Assembly: GCF_002163675.1 (NCBI RefSeq)
Contig: NZ_CP019334.1
Span: 3,887,501 to 3,951,500 of the forward strand
Length of the DNA: 64,000 bases
Direction of reading: 5' to 3'
Source: Polaribacter sp. SA4-12
GTDB lineage: Bacteria > Bacteroidota > Bacteroidia > Flavobacteriales > Flavobacteriaceae
The notes beneath the pieces were generated by a model. The model saw only the letters and a program-made list of their open reading frames with translations, was not told the origin of the DNA and did not search any database. Position 1 is the stretch's first letter. The number at the start of each line of letters is the position of its first letter. Made by a program: the position numbers and the translations under genes. Shown here piece by piece: positions 48,929 through 57,381 of the stretch.

Positions 48929-51900
48929 TTATTCGTTGATACTATAAATTGTAGTTTCTTTAAATGGTGAAATTTTAATTTTTTCAACATGTAGTCTATA
49001 GGTTTTCCAATCTGATTTGTAAAAAGTATTTGTTTGCTCTAAAGCTTTTTTTAACTCCTCTTTAAATTGATTTATTAATGTCTTTTCAGTAGAAGTTTGT
49101 TCACTAAATCTAGAACCAACATAACGTCTTGCTAAAGAAAAACGTTGGTTAACTGTAATTTCTGGATTTCTAGTGATTCCTTGTCTTTTATCAACCTTAC
49201 CTAAATAAAGAGCAATTAAATCATCAATTTTTTTAATAATGTCTGTTGATGACTTTATCTCGCTTTTATACTTCTCTTTTTCTTCTTTAGATAATTCAGC
49301 TTTTATAGAAGTGGCTATATTTTTACTTTCAACTAATTGTTTTACAATGCTCGCTATTTTCTCTTGCTGTTTTTCAAGTTCTTTGCTAGCATTATATTTC
49401 TGATTAATTGCAGTTTCTGAAATCTGTAACCTTGGGTCAAACTCAACTTTAATATTTTGTTCAGAAATAGCATCACCAAAAGTCATCTTCAATTTATATG
49501 TTCCAGGTTTTACAGTAACTCCAGAAGGCTCTTTTCTCGATTTTCTAATAGTTCTAGACGCTCTTGCAACTCCTCTTTCTCTTAAAGACCAAGTTGTTTT
49601 GTGAATTCCGTTTTCTTTAGGTGTTTTAAATTTTAGAGTTCTAATCTTTTTCAAACCGTCAAAAATTTCAAGTTTAATAGAATCGTATTTAATTTTATTT
49701 ATTTTAGAGTTATTAGTGTCTTGTTTCTTGTCTCCTTTTTCTTTTATTTCATCTTCAGGTTTATTTATATAATAAGAAATAATTGCACCTCTTTTTCTGT
49801 TCTCTCCTTGGTAAATTGCATCTGCTCCAAATCTACTTCCAGTTGGTTGTTGTGTTGCTGCTTGATAGGCTATTGGAGGTTCAAACAACTCTAATTGTTT
49901 AGAAGCAATATTACCATTCGCAATAGTTCTTAAAGGCTTAATATCATCTAAAACCCAAGCAGCTCTACCAAAAGTTCCAATAATTAAATCATTTTCTCTT
50001 GGATGAATTACTAAATCTTTAACAGGAACTGTAGGAAAACCATTCGTCCACTTTGTCCATTTTTCTCCTGAATTTATAGAAATGTATAAACCATCATCTG
50101 TTCCTAAGAATAGTAAGTTTTTATTGATTGGGTCTTCTATAATACACAGAGCATAACTTTGTAAATCGTTCTCATCTACAATGCGTTGCCAAGATTTACC
50201 ATAATTTTTTGTTCTGTATGCATAAGGCGTATAATTAAAACGTCTGTAATCATTAGCGACTAATAAAGCTTCACCTTTGTTTTTGTTTGATGCTTTTATC
50301 TGAGTAATCCAACTATTAGCAGGTAAATCTTTTATGTTTTTAGCAACATTAGTCCAACTAGTACCGCCGTTTTTAGTGATGTGAACTTGTCCATCATCTG
50401 TTGCAGCCCATAAAACATCTTTCTCTAAAACTGTCGGTTCAATTACTAAAATAGTACAATGATTTTCCGCTCCTGTTGCATCCATCGTTAAACCACCACT
50501 TTCTGCTTGTTTTAATTTTTCTGGATTATTGGTTGATAAATCAGGTGAAATAACATTCCAAGTTAAACCTTTATCAGTAGATTTATGTACAAACTGACTT
50601 CCGAAATATAGAGTAGAATTATCAAAAGGATCTATGTTAATTGCAGCATTCCAATTGAAACGTAATTTTACATTCGCATCTTTATGAGTTGGTTTTACAC
50701 CGTAATTATTTCCTGTTTTATAATCGTAACGAGAAACAAAACCTTGCTGACTCATTGACCATCCATATCTTGAGTCGTCTTTATCTGGAATCACATCAAA
50801 ACCATCGCCAAAACTAATTTCTTGCCAGTAAGAATTACGAATTCCTTGTGTTTTCCAAACATAAGCAGGACCTCTCCAAGAACCATTATCTTGCATTCCT
50901 CCATAAACGTTATAAGGATATTCATTATCCACATTTATGTGATAAAATTGTGCCACAGGAATGTTACCAATAAAACGCCAAGATTTACCACCGTCTTTTG
51001 TAATATTCAATCCACCGTCATTTCCATCAATCATAAATTTACCATTTGTTGGATGAATCCACCAAGCATGATGATCTGGATGCACTCCATTATTTGCATT
51101 ATAAGCAGGCATTAATTGTTTGAAGTTTTTTCCGCCATCTTGAGAAACATTTATATAGGTAAAAACGGTATATAATCTATTTTCATTCTGTGGATCTACA
51201 TAAATTTCTGAATAATAAAAAGGACGATTTCCAATACCGGGTTTGTCATTTATTTTTTGCCATTTAAAACCACCATCTTCACTTTTGTAAAGTGCATTTT
51301 TCTTAGCTTCAACCAAAGCATAAATTATTTCAGGATTATTGGGCGCAATTGCAACTCCAATTCTACCTAATTCACCTTTAGGAAAACCTTCTTTTTCTGT
51401 TATTTGTTTCCAATTTTCTCCTCCATTATGTGTAATGTATAAGCCACTTCCTGTTCCGCCAGATTTAAAAAACCAAGGATCACGTTTGTGTTCCCACATT
51501 GTAGCAATTAATTTATTAGGATTTGTTGGATCCATAATTAAATCTGCAGCTCCAGATTTTATGTTTGTAAATAATATTTGTTTCCAAGATTTTCCACCAT
51601 CAACAGTTTTATAAACACCACGTTCTTTATGCTCTCCCCAAGGAGAACCAATTGCGGCAACATACACAATATTAGGATTTGTTGGATCGATAATTACACG
51701 ATGAATATGGCGTGTTTTTTCTAATCCCATCGATTGCCAAGTTTTACCAGCATCTAAAGATTTATAAATACCAAAACCACCATTTAAACTATTTCGTGGG
51801 TTTCCTTCACCAGTTCCTGCCCAAATTACACTTGGGTTTGATTGCTGAATTTCAACAGCACCAATAGAGGCTGTTAACTCTTTTTCGAAAATAGGTTTCC

Positions 51901-52123
51901 AAGTTGTTCCACCAGAAGTAGATTTCCAAATTCCACCTGAAGCTGTGCCAACATACATAATTTCAGGATTACTTTCTACAACATCTATAGAAGTTACACG
52001 ACCAGACATTCCTCCAGGACCAATATTTCTTGGTTTCATGTTTTTTACCAAATCCATAGAAAGTTCTTGAGAAAAGAGTAGGGAAGTAGCACCTAAAAAA
52101 AGGAGTGTGAATAGTTTTTTCAT
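48929..52123 (-). CDS. secreted sortilin/BNR-repeat beta-propeller protein
   Basis: 1064 residues with signal peptide (LLFSQ, about 1-19). Residues ~25-760 hold many BNR/Asp-box units (for example GGIWKSTSGGTTWKP, SGLYITHNGGENWKQ, DGLYISINSGEKWTK) forming one or two ten-bladed propellers of the VPS10/sortilin type. The remaining ~300 residues include a beta domain (KKIRTLKFKTPKENGIHKTTWSLRE) and a coiled, Lys/Glu-rich helix near the end. These proteins are often named glycosyl hydrolases, but no sialidase catalytic set is evident. There is no C-terminal sorting domain, so it is probably periplasmic or outer-membrane associated. Confidence 0.82.
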   Translation of the reverse strand: MKKLFTLLFLGATSLLFSQELSMDLVKNMKPRNIGPGGMSGRVTSIDVVESNPEIMYVGTASGGIWKSTSGGTTWKPIFEKELTASIGAVEIQQSNPSVIWAGTGEGNPRNSLNGGFGIYKSLDAGKTWQSMGLEKTRHIHRVIIDPTNPNIVYVAAIGSPWGEHKERGVYKTVDGGKSWKQILFTNIKSGAADLIMDPTNPNKLIATMWEHKRDPWFFKSGGTGSGLYITHNGGENWKQITEKEGFPKGELGRIGVAIAPNNPEIIYALVEAKKNALYKSEDGGFKWQKINDKPGIGNRPFYYSEIYVDPQNENRLYTVFTYINVSQDGGKNFKQLMPAYNANNGVHPDHHAWWIHPTNGKFMIDGNDGGLNITKDGGKSWRFIGNIPVAQFYHINVDNEYPYNVYGGMQDNGSWRGPAYVWKTQGIRNSYWQEISFGDGFDVIPDKDDSRYGWSMSQQGFVSRYDYKTGNNYGVKPTHKDANVKLRFNWNAAINIDPFDNSTLYFGSQFVHKSTDKGLTWNVISPDLSTNNPEKLKQAESGGLTMDATGAENHCTILVIEPTVLEKDVLWAATDDGQVHITKNGGTSWTNVAKNIKDLPANSWITQIKASNKNKGEALLVANDYRRFNYTPYAYRTKNYGKSWQRIVDENDLQSYALCIIEDPINKNLLFLGTDDGLYISINSGEKWTKWTNGFPTVPVKDLVIHPRENDLIIGTFGRAAWVLDDIKPLRTIANGNIASKQLELFEPPIAYQAATQQPTGSRFGADAIYQGENRKRGAIISYYINKPEDEIKEKGDKKQDTNNSKINKIKYDSIKLEIFDGLKKIRTLKFKTPKENGIHKTTWSLRERGVARASRTIRKSRKEPSGVTVKPGTYKLKMTFGDAISEQNIKVEFDPRLQISETAINQKYNASKELEKQQEKIASIVKQLVESKNIATSIKAELSKEEKEKYKSEIKSSTDIIKKIDDLIALYLGKVDKRQGITRNPEITVNQRFSLARRYVGSRFSEQTSTEKTLINQFKEELKKALEQTNTFYKSDWKTYRLHVEKIKISPFKETTIYSINE

Positions 52124-52172
52124 AGTATGAGTTTTGTTGAATTAAGTTTGATGCGAACAAGATACAAAATAG

Positions 52173-52200
52173 AAAACGCTCAATAAAAATTGAGCGTTTT
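52173..52200 (-). terminator. terminator of the SPFH operon
   Basis: 12-bp perfect stem AAAACGCTCAAT / ATTGAGCGTTTT with AAAA loop; on the minus strand a T-rich run follows. It lies 114 bp past the stop of the Arc-type gene. Confidence 0.75.
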
Positions 52201-52313
52201 TTAACAGTTTTGTTGCTATTGTTTTACAAAGAAGAAGAAGATATTATTAAATAAAAATTGGATTTAATTTCTATAATTGCTGCCTATTGAATTACTGAAA
52301 ACTAAGAACTTTT

Positions 52314-52478
52314 TTATTCTTCTTTCTTTTTAGGCTCTCTTTTTGCATTTTTAAGAGCTTGCATAAGCATCCATTCGATTTGTCCGTTTGTAGAACGGAA
52401 TTCGTCTGCAGCCCATTTTTCAATAGCTTTTATCATGTCTTCATTAACTCGCAATGCGAAAGCTTTTTTCTTTGCCAT
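52314..52478 (-). CDS. Arc-type ribbon-helix-helix protein
   Basis: 54 residues, ATG at 52476-52478, TAA at 52314-52316. MAKKKAFALRVNEDMIKAIEKW gives the N-terminal strand and first helix, and STNGQIEWMLMQALKNAKR the second helix; the end is Lys-rich. Arc-fold proteins bind DNA as dimers. The N-terminal strand AFALRVNEDM matches the base-contacting beta strand. It is the last gene of the SPFH operon and a candidate regulator of it. Confidence 0.8.
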   Translation of the reverse strand: MAKKKAFALRVNEDMIKAIEKWAADEFRSTNGQIEWMLMQALKNAKREPKKKEE

Positions 52479-52540
52479 GTTGTGATTACAAAAATGAGAT
52501 TATTAAATTAAAAATAATCATTATAATATATGTTACAATT

Positions 52541-53047
52541 TTAATCATTTTGAATTTTATTTTTATAAGTATTTAAAACACTTATAGCTTCTTCTTTTTT
52601 TTGTGTTCCTATTAATAATTTCTCGCCATTCTTTAGAATTAATTGAATGCCAATATTACCAGAAACATTTATTGCTTTTTCTCTTCCTTTATTAAAGAAA
52701 AAGCCACCTTTTAATCCCCATCCACCAAATTCACTAATAGGTAAATACGTTCTAATTCCTGCTTTATAAATTTCATTCCATGGAATTAATTTCATTGAAA
52801 AATGAAAAGGAAAAAATTGATAATGAATTCCTTTATCATCAATTCTAGTTGTTAGTTTAAAGAAAAACAGCATTGAAATTGAAACAATAATAACTACAAT
52901 TGTAACGATTAACTCTTTAGTAGAAATAGTTGCATTCTCTTTTAAGTATTTTTGTACAATCGTCACTATTGGAATAATTGTACAAATAGCCAATACTATA
53001 ATCAACCAAGTTTGTTTAAAACGTTGTTCTTCTTTAAAAACTTTCAT
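52541..53047 (-). CDS. membrane protein with PH-like domain, unknown
   Basis: 168 residues from the ATG at 53045-53047. An upstream in-frame start at 53077 would overlap the preceding gene, so it is less likely. Two hydrophobic helices (about 18-38 and 50-75) are followed by a bacterial PH-like beta domain (TRIDDKGIHYQFFPFHFSMKLIPWNEI, with a Gly/Phe-rich loop) ending in a helix. It probably anchors at the inner membrane. It lies one base after DUF4177 in the SPFH operon. Confidence 0.7.
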   Translation of the reverse strand: MKVFKEEQRFKQTWLIIVLAICTIIPIVTIVQKYLKENATISTKELIVTIVVIIVSISMLFFFKLTTRIDDKGIHYQFFPFHFSMKLIPWNEIYKAGIRTYLPISEFGGWGLKGGFFFNKGREKAINVSGNIGIQLILKNGEKLLIGTQKKEEAISVLNTYKNKIQND

Positions 53048-53048
53048 T

Positions 53049-53207
53049 TTATCTGTTTTTTTCTCTTTCAAAAACAATTCTAGTAGAGTTTTCTGCCATG
53101 TGTTTTAAAACCCAACCTTCTCTAGCGTGTTGGTTTAATGTGTCTTCAAGTTTTTCATTGTTTCTTGTCAACCCCATTTTCCAATTTATTACTTTATATT
53201 CTTTCAT
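53049..53207 (-). CDS. DUF4177 domain protein
   Basis: 52 residues from the ATG at 53205-53207 (MKEYKVINWKMGLTRNNEKLE). The pattern KLEDTLNQHAREGWVLKHM is the DUF4177 core, a short two-strand, one-helix fold of unknown function. It is 11 bp after the SPFH gene. The longer reading frame that begins at 53273 overlaps the SPFH gene and lacks support. Confidence 0.8.
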   Translation of the reverse strand: MKEYKVINWKMGLTRNNEKLEDTLNQHAREGWVLKHMAENSTRIVFEREKNR

Positions 53208-53218
53208 AATCTTAAAAA

Positions 53219-54079
53219 TTAATGACTTAAAGTTCCTGTATTTAACACTGGTGAAGCTTCTTTGTCTCCACATAAAATAACCATTAAATTACTTACCATG
53301 GCAGCTTTACGCTCATCATCTAAATCAACAATATTTTTTTTGCTTAATTCTGCTAAAGCCATTTCTACCATACTAACCGCACCTTCTACAATTTTATGTC
53401 TTGCTGCAACTATTGCTGTAGCTTGTTGTCTTTTTAACATGGCAGAAGCAATTTCTTGTGCATAGGCTAAATAACCTATTCTTGCTTCTAAAACTTCAAT
53501 ACCTGCAATAGATAAACGCTCGTCAATTTCTTTTTCTAAAGCTTCAGAAACTTCGTTTACACTAGAACGTAAAGTAATATCTTCTGTATGGCCTTCATCA
53601 GCAAAATTATCATAAGGATACATACTTGCTAGTTTTCTAACAGCAGCATCCGTTTGTACGCGAACAAAGTTTTCATAATTATCAACATCAAAAGCAGCTT
53701 TGTAAGTATCAGTAACTCTCCAAACTAAAATAGTAGAAATCATTACTGGGTTTCCTAATTTATCATTCACCTTTAAACGTTCACTATCAAAATTACTTGC
53801 TCTTAATGATATTGTTTTTTTTCTGAATAATGGATTTGCCCAATACAAGCCATTATCTTTTATAGTACCTTCATATTTACCAAATAGTAAAATTACTTTA
53901 GAGGTATTTGGGTTTACAAGAATAAAACCGAAAAAACCAACAAAACCAATTAAGGTTATAATTAAAAATGCTGGTGCTCCTAGTGAAGCTGTAAATACAA
54001 TTCCTCCAATAAATAATAATAGAGCGATTAGTAACATTAAATAACCATTTGCTGGTTTAATAACTTTTTCTGCTTTCAT
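53219..54079 (-). CDS. SPFH/band 7 (stomatin-like) membrane protein
   Basis: 286 residues. Two N-terminal hydrophobic segments (about 12-50), then the SPFH domain (NPNTSKVILLFGKYEGTIKDNGLYWANPLFRKKTISLRASNF, about 52-95, and AVRKLASMYPYDNF) and a heptad-rich helix (SAMLKRQQATAIVAARHKIVEGAVSMVEMALAEL). SPFH proteins assemble large membrane cages in lipid microdomains. It is first in the operon with DUF4177, the PH-like membrane protein and the Arc protein, with a TATCTTTG promoter element upstream. Confidence 0.92.
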   Translation of the reverse strand: MKAEKVIKPANGYLMLLIALLLFIGGIVFTASLGAPAFLIITLIGFVGFFGFILVNPNTSKVILLFGKYEGTIKDNGLYWANPLFRKKTISLRASNFDSERLKVNDKLGNPVMISTILVWRVTDTYKAAFDVDNYENFVRVQTDAAVRKLASMYPYDNFADEGHTEDITLRSSVNEVSEALEKEIDERLSIAGIEVLEARIGYLAYAQEIASAMLKRQQATAIVAARHKIVEGAVSMVEMALAELSKKNIVDLDDERKAAMVSNLMVILCGDKEASPVLNTGTLSH

Positions 54080-54113
54080 ATGTTTGTTTTATTATGATAT
54101 TATAATGATATCA

Positions 54114-54121
54114 CAAAGATA
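54114..54121 (-). promoter_or_regulatory. promoter -7 element of the SPFH operon
   Basis: Minus-strand TATCTTTG, exact match, with TTTG 21 bp upstream instead of the usual 19. Confidence 0.5.
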
Positions 54122-54200
54122 TAATATATTTTTTCGTATTTACAAACTTTGTGATGATTATTTTTATAAATTTGTAGAAACTTAATTTTAAACCCTCAAT

Positions 54201-54983
54201 ATGAAAATCAAATTATTTTTATTGATATCAATGTTCTTTTTCTCAAACCCTACAGCAGAAGAAACTGTATTCTGGGGGCCAACAGGACATAGAACTACAG
54301 GTAAAATTGCAGAAATGCATTTAACTAATAAAGCAAAAAGAAAAATTGACAAATTATTAAAAGGTGAAAGTTTAGCCTTTGTTTCTACTTTTGGTGATCA
54401 GATAAAATCTGATAAAAAATATAACAAATTTTATTCTTGGCATTATGTAAATATGGATTTGGATCAGAAATATGCTGATGCAGAAAAAAATCCTAAAGGA
54501 GATTTAGTAACAGGAATAAATAAATGTATTCAAGTTTTAAAAGACGAAAAGAGTTCTGAAGCAGACAAAGTATTTTACTTAAAATTTCTAGTTCATTTGG
54601 TAGGAGATTTACACCAACCACTACATATCGGACAACGTGAAGATAAAGGTGGAAATACGGTACAAGTACAATGGTTTGGACAAGGAACAAACTTACATAC
54701 AGTTTGGGATTCTAAAATGATTGAAGAATGGAATATGAGTTATTTAGAATTGGCTAAAAACGCAAAAGATTTATCAAAAGATGAAATTAAAGCCATCGAA
54801 AAAGGATCTGTTCTAGAGTGGGTTGATGAAGTTCATCAAATTACAAAAGAAGTATACAAGTCTGCAAAAGTAGGCGAGAATTTAAAATACAGATATTCTT
54901 ATGATCATTTAGGAACTGTAAGAACACAATTGCAAAAAGGTGGAATTCGTTTAGCAAAAATTTTAAACGAAATTTTCTGCTAG
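54201..54983 (+). CDS. secreted S1/P1 nuclease
   Basis: 260 residues. Signal peptide about 1-21. The mature N-terminus FWGPTGHRTTGKIAEMHL supplies the Trp and His zinc ligands of the family, and further ligands are in YSWHYVNMD, HLVGDLHQPLHIG (about 133-145) and GGNTVQVQWFGQGTNLHTVWDSKMIE. S1/P1 enzymes degrade single-stranded nucleic acids and remove 3'-phosphates with three zinc ions. Probably periplasmic, for nucleic-acid scavenging. A terminator follows. Confidence 0.93.
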   Translation: MKIKLFLLISMFFFSNPTAEETVFWGPTGHRTTGKIAEMHLTNKAKRKIDKLLKGESLAFVSTFGDQIKSDKKYNKFYSWHYVNMDLDQKYADAEKNPKGDLVTGINKCIQVLKDEKSSEADKVFYLKFLVHLVGDLHQPLHIGQREDKGGNTVQVQWFGQGTNLHTVWDSKMIEEWNMSYLELAKNAKDLSKDEIKAIEKGSVLEWVDEVHQITKEVYKSAKVGENLKYRYSYDHLGTVRTQLQKGGIRLAKILNEIFC

Positions 54984-55002
54984 AAAAATTTCAATAATTT
55001 TT

Positions 55003-55038
55003 AAAAAGCCTCATAAATTTAGTTTTATGAGGCTTTTT
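55003..55038 (+). terminator. terminator of the S1/P1 nuclease gene
   Basis: 15-bp stem (55003-55017 with 55024-55038), core AAGCCTCATAAA / TTTATGAGGCTT, with a 6-base loop and terminal T-run. Confidence 0.9.
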
Positions 55039-55094
55039 TGTTAAGAATGAGTTAATTGTTTTCTAAAAGCAAATCTTCTTTGTAAGTTTATAAA

Positions 55095-55601
55095 ATGATT
55101 AAAAAATATATGTACGCTTTATTCTTTGTGTCACTTTTGTTTTCTTGTAAAAAGGATGAGCCTAAAGTTGCTGCTAAAAATATAACTTCTGTAAAGTCTT
55201 ACACTTACAAAGAGTTAAAACCTTTGTTAGAAAAGAAAGATGGTAAAACCTATGTAATCAATTTTTGGGCAACTTGGTGTGCACCTTGTGTGAAAGAATT
55301 ACCGGCATTCGAAAAATTAAATAAAGAATATGCTGATAAAAATGTAGAAGTAATTTTGGTGAGTTTAGATTTTCCTAAACAAGTTGAAAAAAGATTACTT
55401 CCTTTTATCAATAAAAAGAACTTACAATCTAAAGTTGTTTTATTAGATGATGTAAATGAAGATGTTTGGATAAAAGATATCGATTCTACTTGGTCTGGAG
55501 CATTACCTGCTACATTAATATACAGCGCTAAAGGAAGAAAGTTTTACGAACAATCTTTTGATTATGAACTATTAGAAGCTGAATTAAAAGCATTATTATA
55601 A
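55095..55601 (+). CDS. TlpA-like thioredoxin-fold lipoprotein
   Basis: 168 residues. Lipoprotein signal (LLFSC, Cys about 17). Thioredoxin fold with the redox motif NFWATWCAPCVKELPAF (about 56-72), cis-Pro in SGALPATLIY. TlpA-type proteins reduce or resolve disulfides in the periplasm, for cytochrome maturation or general redox. It is 18 bp upstream of a second thioredoxin-fold gene, so both form an operon. Confidence 0.9.
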   Translation: MIKKYMYALFFVSLLFSCKKDEPKVAAKNITSVKSYTYKELKPLLEKKDGKTYVINFWATWCAPCVKELPAFEKLNKEYADKNVEVILVSLDFPKQVEKRLLPFINKKNLQSKVVLLDDVNEDVWIKDIDSTWSGALPATLIYSAKGRKFYEQSFDYELLEAELKALL

Positions 55602-55619
55602 ACTCAAAATAAGAACAAT

Positions 55620-56228
55620 ATGAAATTCAAAAAAATGATTCTAATGCTATTCGTAGTTGTAATAGCAACAGCATTTACAAACAAAGCAATTGAAGGTTAT
55701 AAAGTAGGTGATACCATTGAAGATTTTAAGTTGAAAAACATTGATGATAAAATGGTTTCCTTATCAGATTATACAGATGCAAAAGGGTTTGTAATCATCT
55801 TTACCTGTAATATGTGTCCTTATTCTGTTGCCAATGAAGACAGAATTGTTGCTTTAGATAAAAAGTATAAGCAATTAGGATTTCCTGTAATTGCAATAAA
55901 CCCAAATGATCCAGAAGTATCGAGAGGAGATAGTTTTGAAGATATGAAGGTTCGTGCATCAGAAAAAGGATTTACTTTTCCTTATTTGTTTGATGAAGGC
56001 CAGAAAGTATATCCAAAATTCGGAGCAACAAAAACGCCACACGTATATATTGTAAGTAAGAAAAATATGAAAGTTGAATATATTGGTGCAATAGATAATA
56101 ATTCTAGAGACGCAGATAATGTAACAGAAAAATATGTAGAAGATGCTGTTGATGCTTTATTAGCTAGTAAAAAACCTACAAAAACAGAAACAAGAGCAAT
56201 TGGTTGTTCTATAAAAGTATTGAGATAA
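55620..56228 (+). CDS. secreted thioredoxin/peroxiredoxin-like protein
   Basis: 202 residues. Signal peptide about 1-20. AhpC/TSA-like fold with the CxxC motif in FTCNMCPYSVANEDRI (about 65-80), AINPNDPEVSRGDSFEDM and cis-Pro in GATKTPHVYIV. The CNMC motif marks a branch of secreted redoxins whose substrate is not defined. A further cysteine is near the end (IGCSIKVLR). It is the second gene of the redox operon, ended by a terminator. Confidence 0.88.
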   Translation: MKFKKMILMLFVVVIATAFTNKAIEGYKVGDTIEDFKLKNIDDKMVSLSDYTDAKGFVIIFTCNMCPYSVANEDRIVALDKKYKQLGFPVIAINPNDPEVSRGDSFEDMKVRASEKGFTFPYLFDEGQKVYPKFGATKTPHVYIVSKKNMKVEYIGAIDNNSRDADNVTEKYVEDAVDALLASKKPTKTETRAIGCSIKVLR

Positions 56229-56251
56229 TTATAGAGTTTTAATTAGTATGA

Positions 56252-56281
56252 AAAATCCCAAGCTATCACTTGGGATTTTTT
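56252..56281 (+). terminator. terminator of the thioredoxin-fold operon
   Basis: 12-bp perfect stem AAAAATCCCAAG / CTTGGGATTTTT with a 6-base loop; bidirectional shape. Confidence 0.9.
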
Positions 56282-56298
56282 ATACTCTTTTTTTGTTT

Positions 56299-56377
56299 CG
56301 CTAACGGTTTTTTGTATAGAAAACTCAAACCTTTGATTTAGACAAATCAAGCAATTTTTTATACTAGGGTGTTAGCC
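56299..56377 (-). other. attC-like imperfect palindrome next to the DUF2971 gene
   Basis: 79 bp with outer arms GCTAAC / GTTAGC (56300-56305, 56371-56376), middle arms GTATAGAAAA / TTTTTTATAC (56314-56323, 56355-56364, one G-T pair) and inner arms TTGATTT / AAATCAA (56333-56339, 56344-56350). Unpaired bases are unequal on the two sides, as in integron attC sites. It starts 4 bp after the DUF2971 stop, where an attC belongs in a gene cassette. The outer cores deviate from the strict RYYYAAC/GTTRRRY consensus by one or two bases. Confidence 0.45.
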
Positions 56378-56381
56378 ACTT

Positions 56382-57185
56382 TTAATTTATCAATTTTTTA
56401 ATAATCTTAAATTTATATTTGTCTTTGGATATCTGGTAAACAGGAATATTGCGTTTTTTACATTCAATAATAATTTCTTTCTTATTTTTTTCTTCAATAT
56501 TTAGTCCAAGAATTACTTCTACGATGCATTTTTCGGGTACTGTAACTATTCTAATAGACATTTTTTCAGTCTTATCAAAATATAAATTTGCTAATCTGAA
56601 CTCTTCTTCATATTCCCATTCTTTTGCTTTATAGTGAGTTTGTGAAAAAACTCGATCTTTTACATTGTAGTCTATAAGGGGATTTATTATAGGAAAATCA
56701 TTTGTGTAATTCACATCTCCTCCGAATTCAAAACACTTAGAATCAATTAGACTTTTTTCGTTAAATCCGATACAATAGCCTTTATGAAAATCACCATAAT
56801 GACTCCACATAAGAATAGAGTCCCATTTTCGGCTCATAGAAAGCACACCTATGTTTTTATTTACATAATTTGAATTTCTTCGCTCATATTCCTTTTGATA
56901 TTCATCTATGTTTTGAAGATTAGTTCTAAGTTTATTTTCTTCGTTTTCAATGCTTTTATTATTCTTAATTAATAAGTCAATATTCTCAGAAGTACCTTTT
57001 TTAATATAAGCCTCTATTTTTTCTTCAGTATCTAGAAGATGATGGTTCAAACTGATTTTACAATCAAATGGATCATTGAAGTCATTAGGAGAAGATAAAT
57101 AAACTTCATTTTTCAGCAACATATTCTTATGATTTTCATCATTCAAATTTCGATACTTATAAACAATACCTGATGGTTTTTTCAT
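56382..57185 (-). CDS. DUF2971 domain protein
   Basis: 267 residues, soluble, no signal. The conserved pattern VYKYRNLNDENHKNMLLKNEVYLSSPNDFNDPFDCK at the start and LSMSRKWDSILMWSHYGDFHKGYCIGF (about 115-141) plus KEWEYEEEFRL are those of DUF2971, a family scattered across mobile DNA, with unknown activity. The middle (about 60-105) is a charged helical insert. No promoter was seen upstream. The attC-like palindrome directly downstream and the accessory setting suggest it arrived as a gene cassette. Confidence 0.85.
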   Translation of the reverse strand: MKKPSGIVYKYRNLNDENHKNMLLKNEVYLSSPNDFNDPFDCKISLNHHLLDTEEKIEAYIKKGTSENIDLLIKNNKSIENEENKLRTNLQNIDEYQKEYERRNSNYVNKNIGVLSMSRKWDSILMWSHYGDFHKGYCIGFNEKSLIDSKCFEFGGDVNYTNDFPIINPLIDYNVKDRVFSQTHYKAKEWEYEEEFRLANLYFDKTEKMSIRIVTVPEKCIVEVILGLNIEEKNKKEIIIECKKRNIPVYQISKDKYKFKIIKKLIN

Positions 57186-57263
57186 AATTGAGGATAACTT
57201 AAGACGATCATAATGTCGTTTTAATGACTAATAATCGGCGTTAGCGAAGCTATAAGAAAAAGA

Positions 57264-57357
57264 GTTTAGAAACAAACTAAATATGAGATACTTAAACACG
57301 TTTAGTACTAAAAAAAGTAAGCGTCGTTTTATACAAAACGACGGCTTATCAAGTAAA
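57264..57357 (-). repeat. 94-bp repeat containing a terminator, copy 1
   Basis: Matches 60541-60634 at 90 of 94 positions with no gap, same orientation. It contains the palindrome TTTAGTACTAAA and a hairpin (57318-57330 with 57335-57348, CGTCGTTTT / AAAACGACG) that on the minus strand is followed by seven T residues, so it acts as the terminator of the ABC operon. Confidence 0.85.
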
Positions 57358-57381
57358 TAAATAAAATTAATATTTATGAAA

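Noticed and set aside
48929..52123. Sialidase or glycoside hydrolase activity for the BNR-repeat protein
   Set aside because: Asp-box repeats are structural; the arginine triad and Tyr/Glu nucleophile arrangement of sialidases could not be identified.
53098..53465. Plus-strand frames opposite the DUF4177 and SPFH genes
   Set aside because: They are antisense shadows of genes with clear family matches and no promoter was found.
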